Shown piece by piece: positions 37,126 through 50,600 of a stretch of 64,000 nt of DNA; the first letter of the stretch is position 1, and every line of letters starts with the position of its first letter. A model generated the notes under the pieces. It saw nothing but the letters and a program-made list of their open reading frames with translations. It did not search any database and was not told the origin of the DNA. The stretch covers positions 49,671,642 to 49,735,641 of the forward strand of contig OX457031.1 in NCBI GenBank assembly GCA_949752745.1. Reading direction: 5' to 3'. The stretch comes from Protula sp. h YS-2021 (lineage: Eukaryota; Annelida; Polychaeta; Sabellida; Serpulidae). A program made the translations under genes and the position numbers.

Positions 37126-40100
37126 ACCAGCCGTGACCTACAGAATATATATCCAAGAATCACAGACAAAATCCTGATCAAATTGGCAGACAGCGGTTAC
37201 GAAAAAAGCCGTAACTGAATGGAGAAAATATTCGCTCACTTGCTCGGTGTAGCTGATGAGGAGTCATTCTTTCAATTCTTTCATAAGGGGACAAGAATAC
37301 CAAGCGTGTGGTGAAAAGACCAAACACAGGGAATAATTTCGGGAAAAGCAGTGGTAGAAGAGGCAAATGCAAGATCTAATGTCGTGTTAAGAGTGTGTGG
37401 TGGGATTACATACAATCTGATTAGTTGAAGGAAAATACTCTAATGTGTGAACACTCAAAGAAAATTACTTTGAAAATTACTCTAATGTGTAAACACTCAA
37501 AGAGTGCAGTTGAAATGAACTCCTTGGACAACACTTCATGTATGTTTTTTAGATCAAAAGCAAGGCCATGCGAAGGTCGTCGACATTCTGTTGAAACGAA
37601 CTGGTCACATCTCAGTATGGGATGAAAGCCATCTATTAAAATTTTTTTTGTTATCATCGTCGGCTGTTAAACGGCTTTCAGCCAATGCGATAATGTCACA
37701 CGCAAGATAGTTGTCATCACAGCGTACCAAATCAAAATGAGCGGCCATACTCAAAATTGTATGAGAAGAAGCAATTTGAAAATTAGACACAAAAAAATAA
37801 AAAAAATGTCCCCCATTTGGTCAATTTTTTTCGGATCGCCAAAATGAGTTATTTTTCAAAATAGGTCTACCTAGGGAGTATTCGTGAAAAATTTGAAGAA
37901 AATTTGATCAAAACTGTGGGAGAAGAAGCATTTTGAAAATTGTCAACCACAAAATTACAAATGTCCCCCATTTGGCCAATTTTTGGCGGATCGCCAAAAA
38001 AATAAACAATTTTTCAAGAGAAGTCTACCTTGAGAACAACTATCAAGCATTGGAAAGGAATCCGATCAAAATTGTGGGAGATGAAGCAATTTGAAACTTT
38101 GACAACAAAAAATAAAAAAATGTCCCCCATTTGGCCAATTTTTGGCGGATCGCCAAAATAAGTAATTTTTCATGAGAGATCTTCCTTGAGAACAACTATC
38201 AAAAATTGTAAAGGAATCCGATCAAAATTGCGGGAGAAGAAGCAATTTGAAAATTTGACACCAAAAAATTAAAAAATGTCCCCTATTTAGCCAATTTTTG
38301 GCGGATCGCCAAAATGAGTAATTTTTCAAAAGAGGTCTACCTAGGACATATTCGGGTAAAATTTTGAGAGGAATCCGATCAAAACTGAAGGAGAAAAAGC
38401 ATTTTGAAAATTGGCAACCGAAAAAATTGAAATGCCCCCCATTTGGCCAATTTTTGGCGGAGCGCCAAAAAAAATAATTTTCAAAGAGAGGTATACCTAG
38501 AGAACATTCGTGTAAAATTTGGTGAAAATCTGATCAAAATTGTGGGAGAAGAAGCATTTTGAAAATTGGCAACCACAAAATTACAAATGTGCCCATTTGG
38601 CCAATTTTTGGCGGATTGCCAAAAAAAGTAATTTTTCAAGAGAGATCTACCTTGAGAACAATTATCAAACATTGGAAAGGAATCCGATCAAAATTGTGCG
38701 AGAAGAAGCAATTTGAAAATTGTAGACCAAAAAATTTGAAAATGTCCCCCATTTGGCCAATTTTTGGCGGATCACCAAAATAAGTAATTTTTCAAAAGAG
38801 GTCTACCTTGGGGATATGGGTGCAAAATTTGAAGAAAATCTGATCAAAATTGTGGGAGAAGAAGCATTTTGAAAATTGGCAACCACAAAATTACAAATGT
38901 CCCCCATTTGGCCAATTTTTGCCGGATCGCCAAAAAGAGTATTTTTTCACGACAGGTCTACCTTAAGAACAACTATCCAAAATTGGAAAGGAATCCGATC
39001 AAAATCGTGGGAGAAGAAGCAAATTGAAAATTTGACACCAAAAAATTGAAAAATGTCCCCTATTTGGCCAATTTTTGGCGGATCGCCAAAATGAGTAATT
39101 TTTCAAAAGAGGTCTACCTAGGGCATATTCGGGTAAAATTTGAGAGGAATCCGATCAAAACTGAAGGAGAAGAAGCATTTTGAAAATTGGCAACCGAAAA
39201 ATTTGAAATGCCCCCCATTTGGCCAATTTTTGGCGGAGCGCCCAAAAAAAAAAATTTTTAAAGAGAAGTATACCTAGAGAACATTCGTGTAAAATTTGGT
39301 GAAAATCTAATCAAAATTGTGGGAGAAGAAGCATTTTGAAAATTGGCAACCACAAAATTACAAATGTCCCCCATTTGGCCAATTTTTGGCAGATTGCCAA
39401 AAAAAGTAATTTTTCAAGAGAGATCTATCTTGAAAACAATTATCAAAAATTGTAAAGGAATCTGATCAAAATTGTGCGAGAAAAAGTAATTTGAAAATTG
39501 TAGACCAAAAAATTTGAAAATGTCCCCTATTTGGCCAATTTTTGGCGGATCGCCAAAATAAGTAATTTTTCAAAATAAGTCTACCTAGGGAATATGGGTG
39601 CAAAATTTGAAGAAAATCTGATCAAAATTGTGGGAGAAGAAGCATTTTGAAAATTGGCAACCACAAAATTACAAATGTCCCCCATTTGGCCAATTTTTGC
39701 CGGATCGACAAAAAGAGTAATTTTTCAAGACAGGTCTACCTTGACAACAACTATCCAAAATTGGAAGGGAATCCGATCAAAATTGTGGGAGAAGAAGCAA
39801 TTTGAAAATTTGACACCAAAAAATTAAAAAATGTCCCCCATTTGGCCAATTTTTGGCGGATCGCCAAAATGAGTAATTTTTCAAAAGAGGTCTACCTAGG
39901 GCATATTCGGGTAAAATTTGAGAGGAATCCGATCAAAACTGAAGGAGAAGGAGAAGAGAAAATTGGCAACCGAAAAATTTGAAATGCCCCCCATTTGGCC
40001 AATTTTTGGCGGAGCGCCAAAAAAAATAATTTTTAAAGAGAGGTATACCTAGAGAACATTCGTGTAAAATTTGAGAGGAATCCGATCAAAACTGAAGGAG

Positions 40101-40224
40101 AAGAAGCATTTTAAGTAAAAGTTTACACACGTACATACACACATACATACGTACATACGTTCATACGGACGACGGATACCCCTCTATTGATAAGATAAGA
40201 CCAGCCCGACATAGTCGGCTGGTC
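37126..40224. mobile_element. Repeat element with GACCAGCCG ends, copy 1 (3.1 kb)
   Basis: Starts after GTCCAGGGACATGGT with GACCAGCCG and ends at 40198-40225 in a strong hairpin (arms AGACCAGC and GCTGGTCT) containing the complement CGGCTGGTC. The same start context and end hairpin delimit a second copy (40818-42098). Most of the interior is the ~156-bp tandem array, followed by an (ACATAC)n-like stretch at 40130-40165. No transposase is seen. A TIR/foldback or Helitron-like non-autonomous element are both possible; CTAA directly follows the hairpin. Confidence 0.5.
37760..40115. repeat. ~156-bp tandem array with ~775-bp higher-order period
   Basis: About 15 units, each with CCCCCATTTGGCCAATTTTT, GGCGGATCGCC, a GGTCTACCT motif and ATCCGATCAAAA...GGAGAAGAAGCA. 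Distinct unit types recur every five units (for example, unit starts near 38275, 39054 and 39829). Confidence 0.9.
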
Positions 40225-40817
40225 TAAAAACGCACACATATAGAGATTACACATATTTGAATGACGATTTTCCTTCAAATCATGTTATGTTATAGAACAT
40301 GTTTAGAATATGTAGATAGGGCAGATGGAAAATTATGCATCACAGATATTAGGAGAGTAACATAAACAATCATGCGAACACTTACTGCAGTCACCGAGGA
40401 CGATTTGGGTAGCAAACGTGGATAAATTCAAGTTACAGACAAACTCGCAGATAAATCTACCTGCTTTATCTCTGCATCACTCAAAGCTCAATTTGGCAAG
40501 TGTTTTGACAAAAAAAAATCACATAAAAATTCACACAAATACAAAGCATAACTTGAGAGGAAAGTACACAAGCAGCTTAAGGGACCGTCTTTGTGTATCC
40601 CTCGAGACTGGGATAAATATGGCAAATACGAGCCCTCCCAGATGCATGCCTAACGAAGGGTGTAATCGACTGTGAAACACTATAGTCGTATCTACAGATC
40701 TGCTTCACCTCCAGCCCAACCCCACCATCCCCTTCTTAACCCCAGTGCTACGTTGTTCATCAAAAGTTCGGTAGCACTTGTCAAAATGTGGAAAACAAGA
40801 ATGTCCAGGGACATTGT

Positions 40818-42098
40818 GACCAGCCGAAATCTAGCCAATCACCTATCAATAGGTAAGCATGGTCGCCAAAAAGTGGTTGTCATGTAGTTAAACCCGGTTG
40901 CTGAAAAGTCTTACAAATTTATCAAGGAAGCATTTTGAAAATTGGTTACTAAATATTTTTAAATGCCCCCCCCCCCATTTAGCAAATTTTTAGAGGATCG
41001 CCAGAAAAGTATTTTTTCAAAACAGGAGTGCCCAGTGATTTATGAAAAATGTGAAGACAATCCGATCAAATAGAGACCTACCCAGTAAACATCCGTACAA
41101 AATTTGAAAGGAATGCGATACAGATCGTGGGAGTAGAAACATTTTGAAACTGGCCCCAAAATTTTAATGTGCCCCACATTTAGCCAATTTTCTTTTCGAT
41201 CCCCAAAAAATTACAAAAACTACCTTTTCAAGACAAGAAGCCTGGGGAACATTTAGATAAAATTAGAAATTAATCCAATACAAAATGTGGAAGAAAAATA
41301 CTTTTGGAAAATTGGTTAGTAAATATTTTAAAATGCCCCGAAACTAGTATCTCATTGAGACAAGATCCCCGGTGTAAGGTAAATTATGTACAGTAAAACC
41401 TCCATTACTGAACACCTCCCAATAATAAACGCCTTCTATAATGGACGAGTTATTTCGGTCCCAAATTCTCCCTCCCCCATCACTTTTTCACCGATTTAAC
41501 AAATAATAATACGACGACAAAACATCGCACAAGTTCTAAGTCCAATGTAACTTTTAGCAATTTTTGTCAATTTTTCATTTTCATAAAAAATACCCCCGAT
41601 TTAACCAGTTCCTGGCGGACCGAAAGAAAAATTTCAAGAGAAGCCTATCTAGAGAGCAATCGTACAAAATTCGAAGGGAATCCGATCGAAATTGTGTGAA
41701 AAGAAGCATTTTGAAATTTTGAGTAAAAAAATTTAAAAAAATGCCCCCCCCCCCCCCCATTTTGCCAACCAACAAAGGTCTTTTTTCAAGACAGGTCTAC
41801 CTGGAGAATATTCGAACAAAATTTGACGAAAATCTTATTTAAATTGTGGGAGAAGAAGCATTTTGAAAATTCTCAACCGAAAATTTTCAAATGCCTACCA
41901 TTTGGCCAATTATTGGCGGATCTCAACCAAAAAAAATTTCAAGAGAGGTCTACCTTGAGAACATTCACACAAAATTTGACAGGAATCCGATCAAAACTGT
42001 AGGAGAAGAAGCATTTTAAGTAAAAGTTTACACACGTACACACAGACGACGGCCCCTCTATCGATGTCATAAGACCAGCCCGACAAACTCGGCTGGTC
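40818..42098. mobile_element. Repeat element with GACCAGCCG ends, copy 2 (1.3 kb)
   Basis: Same start context (GTCCAGGGACATTGTGACCA) and the same 3' hairpin (42072-42099, loop CAAAC) as copy 1, in the same orientation. The interior holds only a few, more diverged ~156-bp units (around 40916-41100, 41560-41760 and 41800-42010), plus unrelated sequence around 41340-41560. Confidence 0.5.
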
Positions 42099-42845
42099 TA
42101 AATAAATCAAGTGCAAAAACCTCATGTTCTCCCACTCCCCTACCCCCCCCCCCCCCAACTCCGCCCAATTCAAAAACTCCTGTGGTAATTCATTTCTCCC
42201 CAGTAGAAGAATTGCTTTGAGTTGTGTTAGCGGATAACTAAAGTTAGGAATACACCAATTCACGGATATAAGACATTTAACCAAAACAATTTACAGAATC
42301 CCTTGCGGTAAAATGCAATGTACGATACAGTATATATACAACACGAACTGAACAGATCACATGATTTATATGAACAAAACCCGTATTAAGTTAAAGTAGT
42401 TGTAAGTTTAACACCAACAATAACACTGACAATAACACTAACATCAGTTTCCTTGTTTGTGTGGAAGATGACAGCCTGAAACGTAGGTAAATTCGTGCAT
42501 TATTTATGGGGGATGAAGGGGGGGGGGGGGGGGGGGTGTGTGCGTGCAGAGAAAGGAGATAATTGTCGAGATTTTATTACTTCAGTAATCAGGAATTTGA
42601 GGTAGATTTTAGGCAAGACTGATATCACTTAAATAGATATTTCCAATAAGTTGTTTCTACATCAAAACGATATGTCAACAGGGCTAGTTTTCACTATGAT
42701 GGTGAAGATGCGGTCTTCGGTATCCACTCCCTTCCCTATCCCCCACCCTCCCCCTGTATATTTAAGGCAGCCCCACCGCCTTCCAATATCAGGAACAGCT
42801 AATCCCGCCTCCTTTTCTGAACGAGCTTCATTTCCGTACAAATCC

Positions 42846-43460
42846 CCTTCCCCTCACCATTTCCGGAACAGTCCCATCCCCTCACCATTTCCGGAACAGT
42901 CCCATCCCCTCACCATTTCCACAACAGCCCCATCCCCTACATTTTTCATAACAGATCTATCCGCTCACCATTTCAGGAACAGTCCCATCTCCTCACCATT
43001 TCCGGAACAGTTCCATCCCCTCACCATTTCTATAACAGCTCTATCCCCTCACCATTTCCGGAAAAGCCCTATCCCCTACCTTTTTCATAACAGCTCTATC
43101 CGCTGACCATTTCAGGAACAAGCCCATCTCCTCACCATTTCTGGAACAGTTCATCCCCTCACCATTTTCATAACAGCTCTATCCCCTCACCATTTCCGGG
43201 ACAGACCCATCCCCTCACCGTTTCCACAATAGTCCCATCCCCTCACCATTTCCGGAACAGCCCCATCCCCTCACTATTTCAACAACAGTCCCATCTCCTC
43301 ACCATTTGTGGAACAGTCCCAATCATGACCATTTCCATTAACAGCTCTATCCCCTCACCATTTTCGGAACAGCCCCAGTCCCTCAAGATTTTCCAAAAAA
43401 ATCCAATCTCCTCACCATTTCCGGAATTGCCCCATCCCCTCACTATTTCCGAAATAGGCC
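42846..43460. repeat. 28-bp minisatellite, about 20 units
   Basis: Units of CCCATCCCCTCACCATTTCC followed by GGAACAGT, with variants (ACAACAG, TATAACAG). Since 28 is not divisible by three, the 151-codon proline-rich frame through it changes register in each unit and is not a gene. Confidence 0.9.
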
Positions 43461-43943
43461 TATCCCACATTATTTCTATTCGCGGCAGCTTCATCCTCTC
43501 CCCTACCCCTCCCCCTACCATCCCTACGACTATTCCCAAACTGTCATTTGCCCAACGATCACTCGAAACCAGCCAGCATATTTTACACACAAGATCAGAT
43601 CATTTCATTAAAAAATAAAAGAAAGAATTGTCAGCACAATGCAATTCCCAAATAAAAACATTTTTACTCTTTTCATTAACAAAGCTTCGTCTTAAATTCC
43701 CTATAATACTTTGCCCGAGGCGCTGAGTTCAAGCATAGCTACACGCATATATATTACACTCGACAAGACGGTTCTCAGGGTTTCACTGGACAATAGTTTT
43801 CTGTTTAAAAATGCAAATCATGTGTTATATTTTTTAAAAACAAAATCAAACGAAGAAACTGTTTCCATAATAAATGCGAACAATAAATGTATTGATCTAT
43901 GGTGAAAGACTTGCCGACAGATACGACAAAAGAAATACCGCTT

Positions 43944-43953
43944 CAAGATGGCG
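43944..43953 (+). promoter_or_regulatory. CAAGATGGCG motif (YY1-like) over a short ORF start
   Basis: CAAGATGGCG matches the known YY1 site/initiator often found at transcription starts of housekeeping genes. The ATG inside it opens a 28-codon plus-strand frame (MASEQVESRITVRAM...) in a locally GC-rich patch. No downstream exon is recognised. Confidence 0.3.
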
Positions 43954-44480
43954 TCGGAACAAGTCGAGAGTCGAATCACAGTTCGCGCCATGTTTTCGGG
44001 CACATACCCAAGATATAACCCCGACACATTTTAGTTTATACAGTTCTCACGGTCTCCCAGTTGTTTATGAAAAGAAATAACATCAGTCATCATGTGTTTT
44101 TCACTGATATGGTTACACACATATCTTCCTTACAAATATATTAAAAATAAGCCGATTTTTTGTGGACAATTCTTGCCATCACTTCCCCGTTGAGTTACTT
44201 AGCAACAGTCGCTACATATGACTGTATTCATTAGTAAATACCAGTCTATTGGCGACTTTTAAAATCACGAAACTAAAGCTTAAAACTTTAAGCTAAACAT
44301 TTCTTCTAAAATCATAATGCAAACAAAACCTTGACCACGGAAATTGAATTGGTTTTGAAAAATAAAGGTTTTCTTAATAATGGAAGTGGTAAATTTTGGA
44401 ATAGTGTAGGTTTGGTTAAACTAGACCTAATACTTGTACTATCGAAGGAGGTTTTAGTGTAGCTCTCTGTAAAAACAAAA

Positions 44481-44629
44481 ACCGGAAGCTCCCGGCGTCA
44501 CGTGTTGTGTTTGTTTACACTTTGCAAAGTACCAACCCTTAACAGACAACCTTCAAAACATTCAATCCCTAAAATTTCACGTGGTTCATTCAACACGGAA
44601 ACGCAGGACCCATCAAAGCCTTTCACGTG
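44481..44629. promoter_or_regulatory. ETS-like site plus three CACGTG E-boxes
   Basis: ACCGGAAGC (44481-44489), CACGTG at 44499-44504 (in the context GTCACGTG), 44578-44583 and 44624-44629. All lie just beyond the stop codon of the TMEM106-like gene (44656). The cluster is far denser than chance. It could be the promoter of a neighbouring gene or an enhancer; none is proven. Confidence 0.35.
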
Positions 44630-44655
44630 AGCACAAAGACTACCGCACTGAAATC

Positions 44656-47600
44656 TTATCTTTGTGGATGACGCTTCTGAAGATGCGGAGTCGTGGTAAT
44701 GACGTGTGATGTGACGGTGGTGGACGGGACTAAATCAGGACTACACTTCACATGCTGGTAGCTAGTCAAAGTGCTCTCTTCAGTGCGCCCCATTAAGTGA
44801 ATGTACATCGTAGTCCTGCAATGTCAAAATCAGTATCTAAACCAATGCTGTTGTGGGGATGGGTCATGGGGCTGGGGGTTTTGTATTGGATTCGAGCACG
44901 CGTGAAAGCCCTGTGGCCGAACACCGCTCCGGTGAGTTCACTGGCTTCCCACAAGTGCCCGAATCCAATACAAGTTACACTGTCTGATGATCTATCGCTA
45001 TTATAACATAAAAACTCATTAGATATTGAAAATTAAAGTTCTTTCCATCTCAGGCATGTTATGCCTGCGTTTGCATTGCAACTTCTGTTACAACAAAAAA
45101 TCTTCACAAATGGTTCGTCAGCGTCATGTTACATTATCCCCAAAACGCTCGCTGAAGGGCTGAAATCAAAAGCCCCCCCCCCCCCCCCCCCCATACGCCA
45201 ATTAGCACAGAGGTATCTACTTACTGAAAAGGCATGAGGAGTGTGTGTCCAAACCTGGCCTCGCTCGCACAAAATGCTCTGAAACACATAAAACACTCCT
45301 GTCAGCTCTTCGCATTATCGCTCGCTCCTTACTGGATAACTCTTACATTTTAATTCACTTACTTATTTATTTTTGCCGCTATTTATTTATTTTTTGACGC
45401 AGACTTATCCACTGGACTGTGAACTGTTCCAGCAAACGAGTGTAACATTTTAAAGTCACCATTTTCACCATTTTTTTCTTAAGTGGGATTTATGTTTTGG
45501 ATAAGACTGGATTATAAGTATTTATTCCCGCCTGAATTTCAGCAAAGCTTGAAAAATATATCAAATTTTGATCATAATATGAAAACAGCGCTTTGGCCTG
45601 TGAGGACCTCTAGGATGAGGTTAGTCCAGCCCCGGTTTAGGGATCGCTTTGATCAGGTTCGATGTTTTAGCAGGGTTTAGCAGGGAGGGTCTGGGGAATG
45701 TCTTACGCTATATAGCCTTCTTCTCCAGAGAACGTGACGTTAAAGCGCATGACGTACTGGCCCTCCGAACGCATGGCTACGTACACGCGGGTCTTGTTCG
45801 TCACGTCTTCCATAATCTTACGATCGAAGAAAACCTGTCACCAAAAAACAAACACCGGAAATGCACGCAAGGTCTGACATAAAACATTTGGTTTTGATGC
45901 CAAAGAAATCAACACTAATTGATGAGTCACTGCTTAGTATTTCACAGAGTGCCACACAAAAAGTATGTACCACTGGATATTTAATAAGTACTGAGTACTA
46001 AGTGCTATTTTCTCATCAGTACCGTTACCCCCCCCCCCCCCTGCCCCCTGCAAACAGCAACACCTTCCCCTCAACTCCCCCACCCCCTCTCTTCCCGAGT
46101 GTTACATTTTTAAAATTTTAAAATCTCACCTGTGACTCGATTTTATCAATTGTGATGCCGTAGAAATTCGCGTTACTCACATTAAACACGTTCTGAAACA
46201 ACAAAATACAGTTTATTTCCTTTTCACCTGAGCTCCAGTCCCGGTGTCACACTGTCACATATACAGAGCAGTTCATGTAACACGTACCACTTACATGAGG
46301 CCTCACCTGAGCTCCGGTCCGGGTGTCACACCGTCACATATACAGAGCAGTTCATGTAACACGTACCGCTGACATGAGGTCCCCATGATTACGTTGTCTA
46401 TTTCACGTACAACCAAATGCTTCTTATAATCAGCCCTGAAGTGGCATTCTGCTCTGTCCTTGTATTTAAGGACGTCCTTATTTTTGAGATTAGATGGTTC
46501 ATCCTTAATTTTGATCCTTATTTTTAAAAGACTTTGTTAAGTTTGAGGATAGAGCAGAATAACCTTATTATCCTTATTTTTAAAAATAATGGCATCCTTA
46601 AAAATAAGGACAGAGCAGAATATCACTCCAGAGCAGCTCACCGTAACGCCCATTTTGACGACACTATCGGTCGTGTTGATGTAGAGCGTAGTTGGGATGA
46701 GATTGCTACACGCCTCTTCTATGCGAACACTCCGTGGGTAGAGGAAGAAGACAAGGATACCACCCAGCAGTAGGCACGCCACCACCGCCAGCAACACGTA
46801 GTACTTCCTGTAACCACGCAACCAAGTGCCGTGCGTAAAGAAACGAGCACCCCAGCTCATCACGTCTGGCACTCCAGTCGAGTGTGAATTTTTTCATCAG
46901 TGATTCGGCCTGTTGTCCTTATAATGCAGTTATATTAGCCTTTTCGCTCTGCAGAGGAAGTTTTCGAGTCGGAAATATACCCCTTTGCCCCCCCCCCCCA
47001 CCCCAAAATTGCTTAAATATAATTTGTCACTGATCCCAACAATATCCCGATTTGTTGTGTGAAAAAAAATTTTAGGTGAAAAGTATGATAGTGAATTCTA
47101 GCAAAGATTTTCGTGTCTTTAACTATCTTTCTCTATGAACTTATGCATTCCTTTGTTTTGACACTGACCAAGTTTACGCTGAATAAGGGTTGATTACAGC
47201 ACTGCTGCGTAATATAGATGCCAATCTCATGACGTCGAATTATATTGAAACGTCACGTACAAGGAACGTGTAGTCAAAACACGTGATCATCCCGCTTCAG
47301 CATCAAACTTCGTGATCCGAAGAGATCAAAATATAAAATAGATGATTTCTTTGCACTTAGAATTGAATATTAAGTAAAAAAAATATCGCACTTTCATTTA
47401 AAAAAAGAATATGACATTTTTTACAACTACAGTACCAATGTTATTCAGATTTTCTTTACATGTTATTGTTTGCCAAATGGAAAGCGCTAAACGGTAACTC
47501 ATATCAAGATTTACACCTGATTTCTTCTCACTTATCAAACGCTTGCAGTCTGATATATTACAGCAAGCTTGAAAAAAATTCTTTCAGTATTTTTAGTCCA

Positions 47601-50600
47601 ATATTTCGAATACCATTTTCATACCATCTCTATTCCAGGAGCATCCGTCCCACTTCAAATTTTGAAATGGCTGTGTCTCTATTATTTCTTTTTTATACAC
47701 ACAGATATTAATCTAAATGAAGAGTAGTGGGAATTTCTTTAATTTACTATTAAAATACTCTGGGTACAATCGTTAAAACTAGAGTTTATAGGCACAAGAA
47801 AATCTAAACATGCGGACGTAAATCACCATTCACCGACGAATTAATGGCGTGATTAGTTTTCAATAAAAACAGTTTTATTTGAATTGATTTCAAAATTTTC
47901 AAATCCAAACCATATAATAAAAGGAATACAACTTCCTCAAGAGTGTTATTCTCTTCGGGACGTATTTCCCTGTACTTCCCTATTGACCATATTGTATTCC
48001 CATCATAAGCACCAATTTACAAGTCGTTTTACAGTTTCTGACGTTCAGATTTAACACGTAAGCAAGGTTAAAGCAAAGAATTTTCAATAGTAAAGATTGT
48101 ATTGTTTGAATAGACTAGATATTAAAACGAATTTACCTTTATGAACGGACAGCGAAGAAAATAATCTGAATGTGCCATGGCTGTATATACTTACGTCTTC
48201 GAAGGCTTGAGTCGTTTGTCCCGCATGGGTATCAATGCCACTAATTCGTTCTCGCTCTCTGCAATTAAATGCGAACGGTAAAACCTCTAGATAAGGACAC
48301 GCCTTGGAACTGTCAAGTTTAATTCTTAAGTAGGACTGTTCCTTACTACCCTGGAACCTTGGAACCGCCAAATTTAACTCTTAAGTAGGATTGCTCCCTA
48401 CCACCCTGTTAATAAATGGAGGACCGGAATGAGTTGGGACAAAAAATGCGTACTCCACTCTCGTAGAAATGCTTTTAACACCAACTTTCTCCAGCGGGAG
48501 GTTTTGCTTCATGATGACTCAACAACAATAAATTAATACCGTTACTGAAGGAACCAGATAAATTAAAACGAAAGCGCATGTTCCACTGTTTCAGGTTTTC
48601 TTTATTCAGATATTTTTGAAACGGAGACTTTAATGCATCAGCATCAACAGTGAACAATTTAGTTCTTTGATATAAACAAACAAATATACTGGGTATGCCC
48701 CCCCCCCCTTCCTTACACTGGCGGCTGAGTCTAGAAACGACGTACAAATTGGTTACCATGCGTGTCCATAACTTGTTAAAACGACTCCTAAAATCCCTTT
48801 AACTTTGACCTCCAAATGTGAATTGTGCAATCTGATTATAAAACACTCCTTTTCCCAAAAGTACTGTTTATGAGTACAGTGAGCATGAGTACGTCAAATG
48901 CACCCAAAGAACGTAAACTGAACAGACGCTTATATTCAGAAGTCCGTTGTATAATTTTTGGGTCACCCTTTTGTTGAAAGTGGAGCGCAATTCGGAAAAA
49001 ACTCCCTTTTTCTGAGAAATGCCGAGTACTGGTTGAAAATTACCCACCTTTTAAACGAAACTGGCTCTCCGGGAAAACCACGCCTGACCCAAACAATTAT
49101 CCCCCCAACCTTCTCCGACTGTTTTGTTTTTGTATGCATGGTAACGCAAGAAGTCAAGTGGCCCCTTTCCCCCTTTCATCCATGGATATGACTGATAAGT
49201 GCGGTGACAGCACGAGCCAGCACAATGTTTTGGTCAAGCACACCAGACGCTAGCGTGCCATCGTGGCACTGACACAGTCAAGATATTCTTCATAACGCCA
49301 AGTTTGATTGCAAAAACACCCATGAATTGTCAACGCATACCCCCCCCCCCCCCACCTCCTTCCCACCGCCCGAACAGGTCATGCATCGATCTTTGTGTAT
49401 AGGCCCTCCAGAGAATGCTGGTCAAAGTTCTTGCAAGACAAGACGGATACTCAGTGAAAGAAAACTATGGCATGTTTTTATAATTTTGTTTATCTGACGA
49501 GTGAAATGAAAAACTGAGCCCAATACCAAGGTCGCGCGGACACTGAGACCAGAACTGTAGGAGGAATAGAACTTTGAAAAATTGTTTACACACACACAAC
49601 GGGTGATGGACAGCCCACAAGTGATGGGAATAGTTCACCGACGAAAACCTGCTTGGCTAAACATTTACAAGTTAAATTTTACGGGTATATAGAATAAATT
49701 TATACATATTACTGCACCTAGCCGTAACTTGAGTACACTTATTACAGATAGACAGATAGATGATTTTTATTTACAGACTCTGTACATACAGTTCCATATT
49801 TGTACATAGATAAACAAGAATTATTAAATAATACATACATATATATTTACATATAATTGACATATAATTCTTTATACATATGTTTCCAAATGTTAGATGT
49901 GTGTTGCACACATGGTTTGAAAATACAAAACTCCTACATTTAAATTTTTGTCCACTTCAGTCAATGAAAGCGAAAGCTTATTTTTTTCCACTTTAACGAA
50001 GAAATAAAAGAAATGCTGTCGATTAAAAATTGAGTATCAGAACACGAGAAGTTGACCCTGTGGGCTGAACAATGGAACGTGTTGTAGCTCTGACAGAGAG
50101 ATATATAGAATGAAAAGTAAGGAGGACCTGGCTCAGAGCTGGATGGAAACTGGAAGCCACGCAATTCACTATATATTAATTTCATATTACAGGCCGTCAT
50201 GTTCTCGTGCACATGACAGACTTTGCATTTTAACCAATAAGCGCATTCGTAATTTTTAATTTGCCCAATCGTTACAACCGTATCGGAAGTTACAGAAGAA
50301 GACATGAAAAATTATCAAATCTCTATTTTTATCATTTCTGCACAATTTAGCCCAGTGAATTTGCAGTCAAAGAAACACCCCCCATGATCCGAGAAAGAAT
50401 CGAATATATGGACTGGTATATTATGGTGCATTGTTCAATACGCTTATAACGTTTTGGGGGTTCGGAAAAAAATCGGCAAGAATCTTAATTTAAAACTATT
50501 TTTTAAAACTTCAAAAAAAATAAAACGTTTTTAATCCCATATCGGTTGTCAACAAGACAGACTCGGAGCTGAACGCGCTAGGATGCCTCTCAGCGTGATT

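Noticed and set aside
42651..43106. 151-codon proline-rich frame
   Set aside because: Runs through a 28-bp minisatellite, so the amino-acid register changes each unit; no start or splice support.
46537..46872. 111-codon minus frame as a complete gene
   Set aside because: It is TMEM106 exon 3 plus read-through into the flanking introns, including the MITE.
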